The notes: generated by a model not told the origin, from the sequence alone. 64,000 bases of DNA from CAVPTL01 sp963794415 (GCA_963794415.1 CAWCDI010000001.1:1984001-2048000), one strand, 5' to 3'. Shown: positions 1-8,897, counted from the stretch's first letter. Translations and numbers: made by a program.

Positions 1-181
1 GCTCAGCCGGTCCTCGGCCTCTCGGATCAGCGATCGAGCTCGCTGCCCCAGCGTCCATAGAGAGCAATACCTAGGGGCCCCCTCCGGCGGAGTATCCCGG
101 AGCGCAGCGGCGATCCCCATTGGCCAACGCCCGGCTCCAGTGGATCATTGAGCGTTGACGTTAGGCGCATCGGCCGTCGCC

Positions 182-448
182 CTACGGCCCGGGATATGTT
201 CCACCAAAGATGATCAGTGGCTGGCCGTTCTGGCTCGCGGCGGGTTCATTGGCAATCCACTCGACGATCCTGTCCTCGATTTCGAGTCCTCCGGGCATTG
301 TCAGGCGGATACCGTACGGAGCGGTTCGCAGGGCGATGAGTGCGTTTCCCGGTGCGCCCGGGGGAGTCGGGAGAGACGTTAACGCGGTTCGTCCTCGGTC
401 GGCTCCGCCGCCCGGCCATCGGGGATTGATCTCAGCGAATCGAGACAT
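182..448 (-). CDS. hypothetical protein, 88 aa
   Basis: I do not recognise a family. The reading frame has protein-like composition in its second half (an RTAPYGIRLTMPGGLEIEDR stretch followed by a hydrophobic QPLIIFGG end) and a purine-rich AAGGAAGG about 12 bases before the ATG. It has no signal peptide or membrane segment and no cysteines. It lies upstream of and in the same direction as nothing obvious; the next gene, DUF3892, is also on the minus strand but 175 bases away. Could be spurious; support is composition and the weak ribosome binding site only. Confidence 0.45.
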   Translation of the reverse strand: MSRFAEINPRWPGGGADRGRTALTSLPTPPGAPGNALIALRTAPYGIRLTMPGGLEIEDRIVEWIANEPAASQNGQPLIIFGGTYPGP

Positions 449-622
449 GGTTAGCGTGTCCTTCCTTCAGTGGTGGGGATATTTCCGGATGGATCGTTGG
501 GTACGCGAAGCGCGCCCGCGCAGCGTGGACGTGTCGCGACCTGTCACAGCGGTCGGGGTCGCGCCAGCGCTGCGGTGCCGGTGCTAGCGGCGCCGCAGGC
601 GGCAGATAAGCTGGTCGGCGCA

Positions 623-901
623 CTATCGGTACCTGGGCAGGTGTAGCAGGTTGTCGGTGGGGCGACCGTCGGCGTAGGTGCGGATGTATGCCGGCTGCCC
701 CGTTGGATGCACGCTTCGGACTTGAACGGAGCCGTGTGCGTCTTGAACGCGAGCGTCACCGTTATTGTCAATCCAAGCCGCCATCTCCGCTCGGGTGTTC
801 TCCCCGGTCTGGCGTGTACCAGGATCTATCCATCGAACGTCGCTGATGTGCTCGTGACCCGATCCGCCGAGTGACATTCGCACTGCCGTGATGTAGATCA
901 T
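623..901 (-). CDS. DUF3892 domain protein
   Basis: Small (92 aa) cytoplasmic protein matching the DUF3892 pattern from end to end: ITAVRMS near the start, GGSGHEHISDVRW, then TRAEMAAWI with an internal D/N-rich turn, a V-x-V strand and the closing PAYIRTYADG...DNLLHLPRY. Function of the family is unknown. The start was placed at the ATG at 901 because AAAGGAGGATC lies 3-4 bases before it; an upstream in-frame start at 922 would bury that ribosome binding site inside the gene. Stand-alone gene. Confidence 0.85.
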   Translation of the reverse strand: MIYITAVRMSLGGSGHEHISDVRWIDPGTRQTGENTRAEMAAWIDNNGDARVQDAHGSVQVRSVHPTGQPAYIRTYADGRPTDNLLHLPRYR

Positions 902-1081
902 GTGATCCTCCTTTGGTCTCACTGGTCCGCTTGGAAGGGCCGACGGAAAGACGAGGCAAGTCGATTGTTGTGAGCAGATCGTTTAGTTGGCTGGGCTGTC
1001 GTCGCTCCCGTCGGCGTTCTGAGGGGCTGTCGACGTGCGCTGCCTCATCCTTCAGGCTGGGCCTGACGCGCGGCGTTCTTG

Positions 1082-1873
1082 TCACCCATGCACCGCCACG
1101 CTCGGTGTTCCGGGGCGAGTCCATCCCGTGCCGGAAGCGGCACGACTGGCATACGCGCTCACCTCGATCAGAGCTCCGGCGGCGTTTTCAACTTGGAGGT
1201 ACGTGCCTTCATACGCGTTCAGGTTGCCAAAAACGGCGCTTGCCGAGTTCTCGCTACGAGCCGCAAACGCCGCGGGATCGACGATTTTCGCCACGACGAT
1301 CGGAGCAACGCCAGAGGCAGGGTGCAGGTAGGTGATCGAGATGGGCTTGAGGCCAATCTTGGCCAGGTTGCGGGTGATGGCTGGCGTATCAGGCTCCATG
1401 GCGGTAATTTTGGGATGGTCGGCAATACCGACGACACGGGCCCCGCCGGTGCTGAGGATCAGCCCGCCGATCCTCGGAAGGCGGGACGACGCGGAGATGT
1501 CACTGAGCGAGCCTGCTAGTAGCTCCGCCTGCCACTGGCCCGCTACCGCGTCTCGTTTGATGCCCGACACGGTCACCGCAACCCAATCGCCGCTAGCACC
1601 AGCGAACCCGTGTGGGCCGTGGGTGGCGATGGCCACTCGAGAGATGATGTTCTCGGATCCCAGTCCGGCCAGGATGCGCTTCACTGCGACTCGCTGGCGT
1701 TCGGTGCCGCCGGTGATAGGGACAGCGTTCGTGGGCTGGTGGACGCTGCTCGACAGCACCGTTCCACTGCTTTTACCCGCGGAAGTGGCGGATCCTCCGG
1801 TGACCGCTCCCGCCTGCCCGCAGCCGCTGGCGACCACTACCATCAGCAATATCCCGATTGAGCGCTTGCCCAT
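1082..1873 (-). CDS. lipoprotein, paralogue of the 4450-5233 gene
   Basis: 263-aa secreted protein with a bacterial lipoprotein signal: MGKR, a hydrophobic segment and the lipobox VASGC (Cys at about residue 18). A Ser/Thr/Gly-rich linker follows, then a conserved domain with GGT-x-RQ, ILAGLGSENIISRVAI, GLKPISITYLHP, PIVVAKI and NAYEGTYLQVE motifs. All of these recur in the frameshifted gene at 4450-5233, so the two are paralogues placed on either side of the ECF sigma/anti-sigma pair and pointing away from each other. The ATG at 1873 was preferred over the longer frame because it directly precedes the signal peptide and has GAGGT 8 bases upstream. Function unknown; probably an envelope sensor or binding protein of the sigma system (inference). 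Confidence 0.8.
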   Translation of the reverse strand: MGKRSIGILLMVVVASGCGQAGAVTGGSATSAGKSSGTVLSSSVHQPTNAVPITGGTERQRVAVKRILAGLGSENIISRVAIATHGPHGFAGASGDWVAVTVSGIKRDAVAGQWQAELLAGSLSDISASSRLPRIGGLILSTGGARVVGIADHPKITAMEPDTPAITRNLAKIGLKPISITYLHPASGVAPIVVAKIVDPAAFAARSENSASAVFGNLNAYEGTYLQVENAAGALIEVSAYASRAASGTGWTRPGTPSVAVHG

Positions 1874-2181
1874 TTTCGAAGACCTCAGTTCTGTTTTTAT
1901 GGCAGACGCTTGATCGCATCCGACATCTATACGAGCGGGTAGCGAGGAGAAATGGTTACAGCGACGCAGGGCAGGTGACGGCGGGCGACCCGCTATCCGC
2001 GAACCGCGGCTGCCAAGCATGCCGAAGGCTGCGGGCGGCCGATCTGCCGCCCTAGTCGGCTGCCCAGCAGTCCCGCGTCTGCACTAGCGCTGTCGTACCC
2101 TCAGGTGCAGCATCGGTTTGGCGTGCCCGAAGCGTCACCGAGTGGCCGACCAAATGGCATGGGTGGCCGCGAATCGAATTT

Positions 2182-2201
2182 GTAACCTTCTTGGCGGTTA
2201 C
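2182..2201. promoter_or_regulatory. inverted repeat upstream of ECF sigma gene
   Basis: GTAACC and GGTTAC form a perfect 6-bp inverted repeat with an 8-base spacer, 35-54 bases before the sigma-factor ATG and in the divergent space shared with the lipoprotein at 1873. The first arm also resembles the AAC core of ECF -35 elements. It may be an operator or an autoregulated ECF promoter; only the symmetry is seen. Confidence 0.45.
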
Positions 2202-2235
2202 GCCCTCTAGCAGCTAGAAACGGTATTGAGACTGG

Positions 2236-2718
2236 ATGACGAGCAAGGAAATCGAGGAGATGTTTCGCACGGACGGTAACCGCATTTGGCGGGCAGTTCT
2301 GGGCTACGCCGACGGCGAGCGGGCCATCGCCGACGACGCCGTTTCCGAGGCTTTCGCCAAGGCGCTGGTCAGCTGCACCTCGATTCGCAACCTGCGCCCC
2401 TGGCTGTACACGGTCGCATTTCGCCACGCTACCGCTGAGCTCGCGGCCAGGCGGAAGTCCGGCGCACTCGACATGGACACGTCGCCAACGCTGAGCGATT
2501 CAGATGAACCAGAGCTGTTGCTGGTCGAGTACCTACGAGTCGTGTCGCCGCGACAGAAGGTGATCTTGCTCCTCCACTATCAAGGTGATCTGTCGGTGCG
2601 GGAGATCGCGGAAACCACTGGAGCCTCGGAGGCGTCCGTCAAGGTTGAACTGCACCGAGGTCGACAAACGATCAAAGCCTTCCTGGAATCGACCGGACAT
2701 CCGCGGGGCCGGGCGTGA
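2236..2718 (+). CDS. ECF-type RNA polymerase sigma factor
   Basis: 160-aa sigma-70 family protein of the extracytoplasmic-function size. Region 2 is seen in DDAVSEAFAKAL and NLRPWLYTVAFRHATAE (residues about 35-75); region 4 in SPRQKVILLLHYQGDLSVREIAETTGASEASVKVELHRGRQTIK (residues about 105-150), the helix-turn-helix that would bind the -35 element. It would direct RNA polymerase to a small regulon. The stop codon overlaps the start of the next gene (GTGA), so sigma and its membrane partner are translationally coupled. The inverted repeat at 2182-2201 may mark its own promoter. Flanking lipoproteins and a secreted Cys-rich protein are likely regulon members (inference). Confidence 0.9.
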   Translation: MTSKEIEEMFRTDGNRIWRAVLGYADGERAIADDAVSEAFAKALVSCTSIRNLRPWLYTVAFRHATAELAARRKSGALDMDTSPTLSDSDEPELLLVEYLRVVSPRQKVILLLHYQGDLSVREIAETTGASEASVKVELHRGRQTIKAFLESTGHPRGRA

Positions 2719-3491
2719 ACGCCGCCTGGTATGACGCTGTGGCTCAGCTGGATCGGCTGACTCCGGCGAGGGATCTTTGGGCAGAGGCCGTCCAACGTAG
2801 TGGTTCCCAGCGTATGGCAGAGCAGAACGTGCAAGCGGTCGCCCATCGCAACGGCGATGCAACATCTACAACATCTGCGACGCAAGCCGTGGGCGGCGAC
2901 TCGAGGCGAATGCGGGGCGTGGGTTGGGATTGGCGGGTTCGGCCTGCAGTCCTTCGGCCAGCGCTGGGGTTCGTCGTGGTTGCCGTAGCGGTGGCGGTGC
3001 TGGTCATATCCGGATCCTGGGGATCTGGAGCGGGCCGTCCAAGGCAACCAGCAAGCAGAGTTTCAGGAGCGTCTAAGCCGCTTTCAGCGCGGATCTTGGC
3101 AAACCACGTGATTGGAGCCGACACTCGGGCCACCACATGGGAGGCGCTACCCTCCGCCCTTGGCTATCATCCCACGCTGCCGCGAGTGGACGGGTTGGGC
3201 GCGTCGTACATCACCGGGATTTGGGTTAGCGCGGCGGCGGGGCGAGCGGCAGTGTATTACGCGGATAGAGGGCTGATCGTTTTCTATTCCGCCGGCGCGC
3301 CGTTTCGTCTTCCACCGAGCGCTCACGCCTACCGGGTCGATGGGCTCAGGCTCAGCGGAGTCAATTGGGACGGGAGCGGCCGCTGGCGGAGGCCGACGAG
3401 GCTGGTTTTCCGCGCCGACGGTCAGAGCGTCGAGTTGATCGGTTTGAGCCCGATCAGGCGACTTTTGAGCGTGGCGAAGTCCATTGGCTGA
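2715..3491 (+). CDS. membrane protein, probable anti-sigma factor
   Basis: 258-aa protein with one predicted membrane segment (residues about 83-100, LGFVVVAVAVAVLVISG). The N-terminal cytoplasmic part begins LDRLTPARDLWAEAV, the motif often seen at the head of actinobacterial proteins encoded after an ECF sigma gene; the C-terminal 155 residues would lie outside the cell. It starts on a GTG overlapping the sigma stop codon. Role as anti-sigma factor is inferred from position, topology and the ARDLW motif; no zinc-binding HxxxCxxC anti-sigma signature is visible. Confidence 0.7.
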   Translation: MNAAWYDAVAQLDRLTPARDLWAEAVQRSGSQRMAEQNVQAVAHRNGDATSTTSATQAVGGDSRRMRGVGWDWRVRPAVLRPALGFVVVAVAVAVLVISGSWGSGAGRPRQPASRVSGASKPLSARILANHVIGADTRATTWEALPSALGYHPTLPRVDGLGASYITGIWVSAAAGRAAVYYADRGLIVFYSAGAPFRLPPSAHAYRVDGLRLSGVNWDGSGRWRRPTRLVFRADGQSVELIGLSPIRRLLSVAKSIG

Positions 3492-3695
3492 GCGTCAACC
3501 AGCCATGTCCGCCGCGCCCGCTGGTCGGATGGAATGCCTGCAGCGCCGCTCGGTCGCGCCCGTTTCGTGGGGCGCCAGCTTTTAGCGGAAACATTCCCTC
3601 CCGTGGTTTGCGGGCGGCCCCTGTCCGGCCGCTGGCGCGAAGATGGCGAGAGTGGTATGGTGCCTTTTGTCAACACACGAACCATAGGGGTCAAC

Positions 3696-4436
3696 ATGAG
3701 GCAATTCGCGCGTTGGTCGTGGCTCGTACTCGCTTTGGCAGTCGGCGTGTTCGGCGCGTCGTCCTCCGCGTTCGCGACGCCGAACTTTGGCGATCACGGA
3801 CGAGACAATTCCGATCACGTGCTGCGGGGCACTCGTTCGGAGATCAAGACTCCGCCGGACGAAATAAGTTGGGGCTCACGCACGGGACTCATATTCGTTG
3901 CTCGGGTGGACGCAGAAAACGTCGTCGCCGGGGACTTCCTAGCGCAGATAGGATTTGGGGAGACGTCTGATGCTTCCACGTCGCTTGATGCGTGCGGAGC
4001 GCGTTCGACGTATCACCGTTTCAATGAGTTCTCCAACGATGGCGTGCACTATACGTGTAACTGGTTCGGGCCGCCGGGTACGAGTCAGAATGATCTCTAT
4101 ACGGTGGCGCGAGTAGACGCTCAAACTGGATGCCTCACAAACTGCTGGAACTTCGTTGTTAGCGGCACCTCGGTTGACAACGAGGCTTTGAGTCACGACG
4201 CCGTCGGCATTGTGTACGCCGGCGAGGAGTTTGATAACTGCGTTGGCTGCGGGCTCGCTGCGGCCCTGCACGCCCCGGCCGTCTATGGCACCACGGGTAC
4301 CACTGATTGGCAACGCACGTCGAATGTGGGTGGAACTGGGTGGACAGTTATCAACACCGGGAGTGGGGGAACGAATAGCGACGGCAACTGGTCACTCGGG
4401 ACGACGCCGACCCCATTCACTATTTCTCACCCATAG
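3696..4436 (+). CDS. secreted cysteine-containing protein
   Basis: 246 aa with a clear Sec signal peptide: MRQFARWSW, hydrophobic LVLALAVGVFGASSS, cleavage likely after AFA (residue about 27). The mature part carries several cysteines (LDACGARS, YTCNWFG, TGCLTNCWN, NCVGCG) that could form disulfides outside the cell. No family recognised. AGGGG lies 5 bases before the ATG; the longer open frame upstream lacks a signal sequence at its start. Position between the sigma pair and the second lipoprotein (13 bases to the next start) suggests co-transcription. Confidence 0.75.
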   Translation: MRQFARWSWLVLALAVGVFGASSSAFATPNFGDHGRDNSDHVLRGTRSEIKTPPDEISWGSRTGLIFVARVDAENVVAGDFLAQIGFGETSDASTSLDACGARSTYHRFNEFSNDGVHYTCNWFGPPGTSQNDLYTVARVDAQTGCLTNCWNFVVSGTSVDNEALSHDAVGIVYAGEEFDNCVGCGLAAALHAPAVYGTTGTTDWQRTSNVGGTGWTVINTGSGGTNSDGNWSLGTTPTPFTISHP

Positions 4437-4449
4437 AATGGGAGATTTC

Positions 4450-5233
4450 ATGAAACGACCCATCGTTGCAGTGATTCTGCTGGCCGCCACCATTGCGGCC
4501 GGTTGTGGCCAGGCAGTTACTACCCATTCGGTCGGAACAGCTGGCGCCTCCGGCGCAGCAGCGCCGTCGGACACGTCAGTTACCGGCGGCACAAAAAGAG
4601 CAGCAGGCTGCTCTGGAATCGATCGTCCAGGGGCTCGGCCCGACGAACTTCGTCTCCAATATCGCGATCACCCCGGCTGGGCCGGCGGGGCTTGGCGACT
4701 CCGATATGACGTGGCTCACTGCCACCACGCCGGCCGGAGATGGACCGGCAGCAATGGAGGGGGAATGGCAGGCGTACCTCGCGGCGGGTGCCTTCCGCGA
4801 TATCTCCGATGCGTCATCGAGTTTGCCCCAAGTCGGCGGCATCATGCTGCCCGCGCTTCAGCGAGCCCAGATCATCGGGGCGCCGGACCATCCCGCCGTC
4901 ACGATGACCCAACCAGTCGACGCCGCTCTTCGCGGAGCACTGTCGCAGATCGGCCTGGCGCCGGTGTCCATCACCTACCTGCATCCAGACAGCGGGATCG
5001 CACCGGTGGTCGTGGCGAAAATCTCAGATGCCAACGCGTTCGCGGCCGAGGAATCTGCACCTTGGAATCAGGTGTTTGGCGATCTGAACAGCTACGAAGG
5101 CGTCTATCTCGAGATCGATGACGCTCAGGGGCCGATCGAGATCATGACCTACGCAAGTCGCGCCGGTCATGGAACGAGCTGGTTCCGACCTGGCTCCGGG
5201 ACGGCTCCGGCGCCCGGCCTTCACACTCAATAG
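4450..5233 (+). pseudogene. lipoprotein paralogue with frameshift
   Basis: Begins MKRPIVAVILLAATIAAGCGQ (lipobox IAAGC) and reads in frame to VTGGTK, then continues one base out of register as KEQQAALESIVQGLG to the end. After correction it matches the 1082-1873 lipoprotein throughout (SITYLHPDSGIAPVVVAKI, LNSYEGVYLEI). The break falls in a run of five A at 4593-4597; four A would restore one 260-aa frame. Either a sequencing insertion, a real frameshift, or slippage at the A run. Coupled to the secreted protein upstream (13-base gap, GGGAGA before the ATG). Confidence 0.75.
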
Positions 5234-5351
5234 ATACCGCGTCGTCGCTGCCGTCCGACCATGAGCGGGCGGTGGCGACGACGTCAACCTCGGCGCATGC
5301 GAACGGGCGGGGTGGCACGGTTCGGTTTTTGCGGACGAGTGGGCCCGTGGG

Positions 5352-6657
5352 CTATGCAACGCCGTTGGGCGTTGCGGCACTCTGGGCTAGCTTCAGCGCG
5401 TCGATCGCTTCCTCGAGGTTTCCGTCGGCCTGCTCGACTTCGGCGAGTGTTTCATAGGCGCGGCGGAGGTAAAGTGGCGCCCCGACGTCGCTCAATCGTT
5501 GGACGGCTTCCTGGCTGAGAAACCGCGCATCGTTGAGGTCTCCGCGTCGCAGCATGACTTGGGCCAACAGCCAGTAGGCGGTGCCGGCGTGCCCGGGTTC
5601 GGTGGCTTCGGTGCGCTCGAGTGCTTCGCGGGCGCGGCGCGCGGCTTCCTCCAGGTCACCTTGGGCGAGTGCCACCTGAGCGCGGCCAAGCGAGAGTCGA
5701 GCGAGTTCCACTGGCGGCATCCGCGTGAGCAGGGCCTCGCTTTGGTCGAGGTGGGTGACGGCCTCGGCGATCCGCTCCTGGTCGAGTAGGACTCGGGCTA
5801 AGAGCATGTGGGCGGAGCCGACCAGCTGTGTTTCCTCGAGGGTTTCGAGGCGGTTGAGGATGCGGCGGGTGTAGCTCTCAGCGATCGCTAGCTTGCCCTC
5901 TTCCAGGTAGGTGCGCGCCAGTGCCCACTCGAGGCGGAGCGTGTTTCCGGGTGCCAGCTCGTTTTCGTGCTGTAACACGCGGGCCAAGACTCGTTCGGCG
6001 TTTGCGAGTTGGCCGGAGTCGGTGTGGGCGTTTGCCAGGTACGTCCCGAAGCTAGCCATGAGTGCTGGGTCGCAAGGGTCGTTGGCGGCATCTTCGAACG
6101 CTGTTGAAAGGATGGCCACTGAGCGAGCCAGATCGCCGGCCCCTGCGTAGGCTCGTCCCAGGGCGCGGTGTAACTGCGGCCGCGCCCGAGGCCCAGCCGG
6201 AACATCCAGGGCCAGTACCTGCTCGAAGAGTTCGATTGCTTTGCCGTCGTGTCGGTGTTCGAGTTCGATCAGGCCGAGCAGTTCGAAGAAGGCGGCTCTC
6301 GGCGGTTCGGTCGTCGAGTATCCGGGCTTGATCCAGGAGGGCGGCGATTGTCTGCGTCGCGTCGCTATCTCCGAGCCGGGCGGCGATTTCGACGCTGCTC
6401 AGTTCGGTTTCGCTGACGCGCATGTCGAGGGGCTTTCCGAGCAGCTCGCTGGGATCCATCCGGAGCGTTTGCGCGAGCTTCAGGGCGACGGCTGGGGAGG
6501 GCACGCGATCGCCGGTCTCGATTCGGGACAAGAACGAGGCTGAGCAGCCGGGGAAGGCCATGTCTCGCAGCGACAGGCCCAAGGCTGTTCGGGCGGCGTG
6601 CACTCGGCGGCCTACGGCTTTGGCGTCGTCGATGTGCTGCGGCTTGATTCGGCCCAC
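5352..6657 (-). pseudogene. XRE-family HTH-TPR regulator, frameshifted
   Basis: Residues about 13-70 are a Cro/C1-type helix-turn-helix (GRRVHAARTALGLSLRDMAF, SFLSRIETGDRVPSPAVALK). The remaining 370 residues are TPR-like helix pairs (FELLGLIELEHRHDGKAIEL, QLHRALGRAYAGAGDLARS, ANAERVLARVL, EQADGNLEEAIDALKLA). HTH plus TPR is the plan of peptide-receptor regulators of the RRNPP type and of other XRE-TPR regulators. The two halves are one base out of frame near 6296-6303 (net +1), after ILDDRTAE. The GTG at 6657 is chosen because TAGAAT (plus-strand 6665-6670) lies 7 bases before it, giving a leaderless mRNA. It is divergent from a 33-aa exported-peptide gene with a palindrome between them, so it probably represses or activates that promoter (inference). 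Confidence 0.75.
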
Positions 6658-6664
6658 GGCCCGG

Positions 6665-6670
6665 ATTCTA
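6665..6670 (-). promoter_or_regulatory. -10 element of the XRE-TPR gene (leaderless)
   Basis: TAGAAT on the minus strand, 7 bases before the GTG start, with TTACAT 19 bases further upstream as a weak -35. The spacing places transcription start at or next to the start codon. Confidence 0.5.
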
Positions 6671-6698
6671 GCGGGCGTTGTCTTTTGGCATGTAACGC

Positions 6699-6727
6699 TT
6701 GACTCGCACTCTCCTCTTCCGTACTGT
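6699..6727 (+). promoter_or_regulatory. promoter of the 33-aa peptide gene
   Basis: TTGACT (6699-6704), exactly 17 bases, then TACTGT (6722-6727): a good housekeeping-type promoter reading towards the small peptide gene. The -10 overlaps the left arm of the palindrome at 6726-6741. Confidence 0.65.
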
Positions 6728-6741
6728 TGCCATTTGGCAAC
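6726..6741. promoter_or_regulatory. operator-like palindrome GTTGCCATTTGGCAAC
   Basis: Perfect 7-bp arms (GTTGCCA / TGGCAAC) around two T. It sits over the -10/transcription start of the peptide gene and in the divergent space with the XRE-TPR gene, the expected place for that regulator's binding site. Assignment to the regulator is inference. Confidence 0.6.
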
Positions 6742-6761
6742 GAACAGGAAGGGGGTACCTG

Positions 6762-6863
6762 ATGCGCCTTTGGAATCGACGCTCCGCGTGGTCGGCCACG
6801 CTGATCTCAGCTGCGGCACTGATCGCCGCGATCGCTGGAGTGGGATCAAACTGGGGTCCATAA
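6762..6863 (+). CDS. 33-aa exported peptide, candidate signalling pheromone
   Basis: A 33-residue ORF with a basic start (MRLWNRR), a hydrophobic core (SATLISAAALIAAIAG) and a short polar end (VGSNWGP). A strong purine run, AGGAAGGGGG, precedes the ATG by 6 bases. The architecture is that of a propeptide exported by its signal-like segment and trimmed to a short C-terminal peptide. It is driven by the promoter at 6699-6727 and is divergent from the HTH-TPR regulator, the arrangement seen with peptide pheromones and their cytoplasmic receptors. Alternatively a small membrane peptide of other function. Too short for ordinary gene calling. Confidence 0.6.
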   Translation: MRLWNRRSAWSATLISAAALIAAIAGVGSNWGP

Positions 6864-6978
6864 CGCGACGATCCGTGAAACTCCGAGCCGCCGGCGTCGT
6901 GGAGGGCGCCGGCGGCCGCGCTGAGCGCGGCGGCGTCGCGGCAGGCGATCGGTGGGGTGGGCGAGGTGACGGACGTCG

Positions 6979-7007
6979 TTGACTTATGGCGTCAACGTGG
7001 CTATAGT
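6979..7007 (+). promoter_or_regulatory. promoter of DyP peroxidase gene with inverted repeat
   Basis: TTGACT (6979-6984), 17-base spacer, TATAGT (7002-7007): near-consensus. GTTGAC (6978-6983) and GTCAAC (6991-6996) form a 6-bp inverted repeat covering the -35 and spacer, so a repressor could bind here. Confidence 0.65.
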
Positions 7008-7110
7008 TGCAAGTCCGGTTCTCCATCTGGATTTTGAGGAGATCGGCGTACGGTGGCGCGAGCCGGTTGCCACGGGTCGCGACCTTGAGGCCAGAAAGGG
7101 GGAGGCGCAG

Positions 7111-8700
7111 ATGGCCATTCAAACCACCACTCCGGAGTTGAACCTCGACCAAATCCAAGGAAATATCCTGGCCGGCTTCAACAAGGACCATCAGACTCTG
7201 ATCTTCATCCGACTTTCCGACGACTCTGCAACGGCTCGGACATGGCTTGGTGAGATCGCCCCGGACGTCGCGTCGACAACAGAAGTTCAGGCGTTCAACC
7301 GGTTGTTCAAGCTGGTGAACGGCCGACGGAACAGTAGGCATCGAGGGGAGCGTGGGACGGTTGAGGCGACGTGGGTCAACGTCGCGTTCACATCCACGGG
7401 GCTGTCCAGACTCGGAGCGGACGGAATGGGCGCGTTCCCCGAGGAGTTTGTCCAAGGAATGGCGGCTCGAGCGGCGCAGATCGGCGACGTGGGCGCCAAC
7501 GATCCCTCGACGTGGCGCTTTGGTCAGACCCAAACGATCGACGGTGTGATCATCGTCGCGGCCGATAGCGCCTATGACCTGAATCGCGAGGTGGCCCGAG
7601 AGCATCGCCTGCTCGCGCGATTCGAAGGGGTAGTGATCTTCGAACAGGAGGGCCGCACACGAACCGACCTGCCGGGACACGAGCATTTCGGCTTCAAGGA
7701 CGGGATCTCACAGCCCGGAATTCGCGGATTCACCGACTCGGTCGGCGCAGATCCCAATCAGGGCCAACCTGGTCAAGATCTACTGTGGCCCGGGGAGTTC
7801 GTGCTCGGCTATCAATCCCAAAAGCCTCCTAGCCAGCCCGGATATGATCAGGGCGCGGTACCACGTACTGAGGATCCTGATCCGAACCCGGGCGACCTGT
7901 CGCCGACAACGCCTGAGTGGACAAAGGACGGCTCCTACCTGGTCGTCCGGCGACTGGCACAGGACGTGCCGGGGTTCAGTGCGGCCGTTGCTGAAATGGC
8001 CCAACACCAGACGGTCGATCCGGCGATGAGCGTCGAGCAGGCCGGCGCCAAGTTAGTCGGCCGCTACGAAAGTGGGGCCCCACGAGAGCCAGTCGAGGGC
8101 GTCGCCACGCCGCCTGACTACGCAGCCGGCGACCCCTCCAAGCAGTTTCCGCAGATACTCGACGAGAGTCACATCAACAACTTCGAGTATCAGGAAACCG
8201 ACGCGACCGGGGACAACGTGCCACTCGCCGCCCACATCCGCAAGACCTATCCTCGTGACGAAGCGACCATCGGCGGCGGCGAGGCCGACACCCAGACCCA
8301 CCGCATCTTGCGGCGCGGAATCCCGTTCGGCAAACCATTTCGCTCTGCTGCTCCTACCGATAACCCCTACGGACAGGCGGACTTCCCGCACGACCGAGGC
8401 CTGATCTTCGCCTGCTATCAGGCAAGCATCGCGCGCCAGTTCGAGACAGTGCAGCAGGCCTGGGCCAACGCGCCCGGATTTCCGGCCGAAGGGGCCGGCC
8501 AGGATCCGATCATCAGCCAGAGCACGCCAACGCGACAGTTCAACCTACCCGGAGGAGATCCGGTTCAGGTCGATCCGTTTCAGCAGTGGGTGACCATGAC
8601 CGGCGGCGAGTACTTCTTTCAGCCGTCGATTGGCGCCCTGCAACAACTCGCGAGCCCTCCAACTCCGCCAACTCCCGGTGCAGCGAGCGCTGAGTCTTGA
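7111..8700 (+). CDS. Dyp-type peroxidase (A)
   Basis: 529-aa haem peroxidase of the dye-decolourising family, which oxidises phenolic and dye-like substrates with hydrogen peroxide. Seen: NLDQIQGNIL at the N-terminus, the distal GFKDGISQP motif (catalytic Asp about residue 196), the proximal His in PLAAHIRKTYPR (about residue 375) and the following HRILRRGIPFG with the conserved Arg. No Tat or Sec signal is present, so it is cytoplasmic or encapsulated. The ATG at 7111 has GGGGGAGG 5 bases upstream; the longer open frame starts upstream of the promoter. It has its own near-consensus promoter at 6979-7007. A second, divergent DyP gene lies at 60652-61997. Confidence 0.9.
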   Translation: MAIQTTTPELNLDQIQGNILAGFNKDHQTLIFIRLSDDSATARTWLGEIAPDVASTTEVQAFNRLFKLVNGRRNSRHRGERGTVEATWVNVAFTSTGLSRLGADGMGAFPEEFVQGMAARAAQIGDVGANDPSTWRFGQTQTIDGVIIVAADSAYDLNREVAREHRLLARFEGVVIFEQEGRTRTDLPGHEHFGFKDGISQPGIRGFTDSVGADPNQGQPGQDLLWPGEFVLGYQSQKPPSQPGYDQGAVPRTEDPDPNPGDLSPTTPEWTKDGSYLVVRRLAQDVPGFSAAVAEMAQHQTVDPAMSVEQAGAKLVGRYESGAPREPVEGVATPPDYAAGDPSKQFPQILDESHINNFEYQETDATGDNVPLAAHIRKTYPRDEATIGGGEADTQTHRILRRGIPFGKPFRSAAPTDNPYGQADFPHDRGLIFACYQASIARQFETVQQAWANAPGFPAEGAGQDPIISQSTPTRQFNLPGGDPVQVDPFQQWVTMTGGEYFFQPSIGALQQLASPPTPPTPGAASAES

Positions 8701-8897
8701 TGGCTTACCGACAGAGGCGAACCCAAACGTGCCAGGGACATCGACATACCGACTGCCTCGATCCGTCGTAACGAGTCGAAAACGCTCAGCTGCCGCGAGA
8801 GCGACCGCCAGTCACGGGAGCGACTGGCCGACCGAAGGGAGCGAATAGTCAGATGGCAGATGCTCAAAACCAAGCATGATTCCGGCCAAGTGTTGCG

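Noticed and set aside
6658..7686. Long upstream extension of the XRE-TPR frame
   Set aside because: It runs across the peptide gene and into DyP-A in antisense; the GTG at 6657 with a -10 element 7 bases upstream is a better start.
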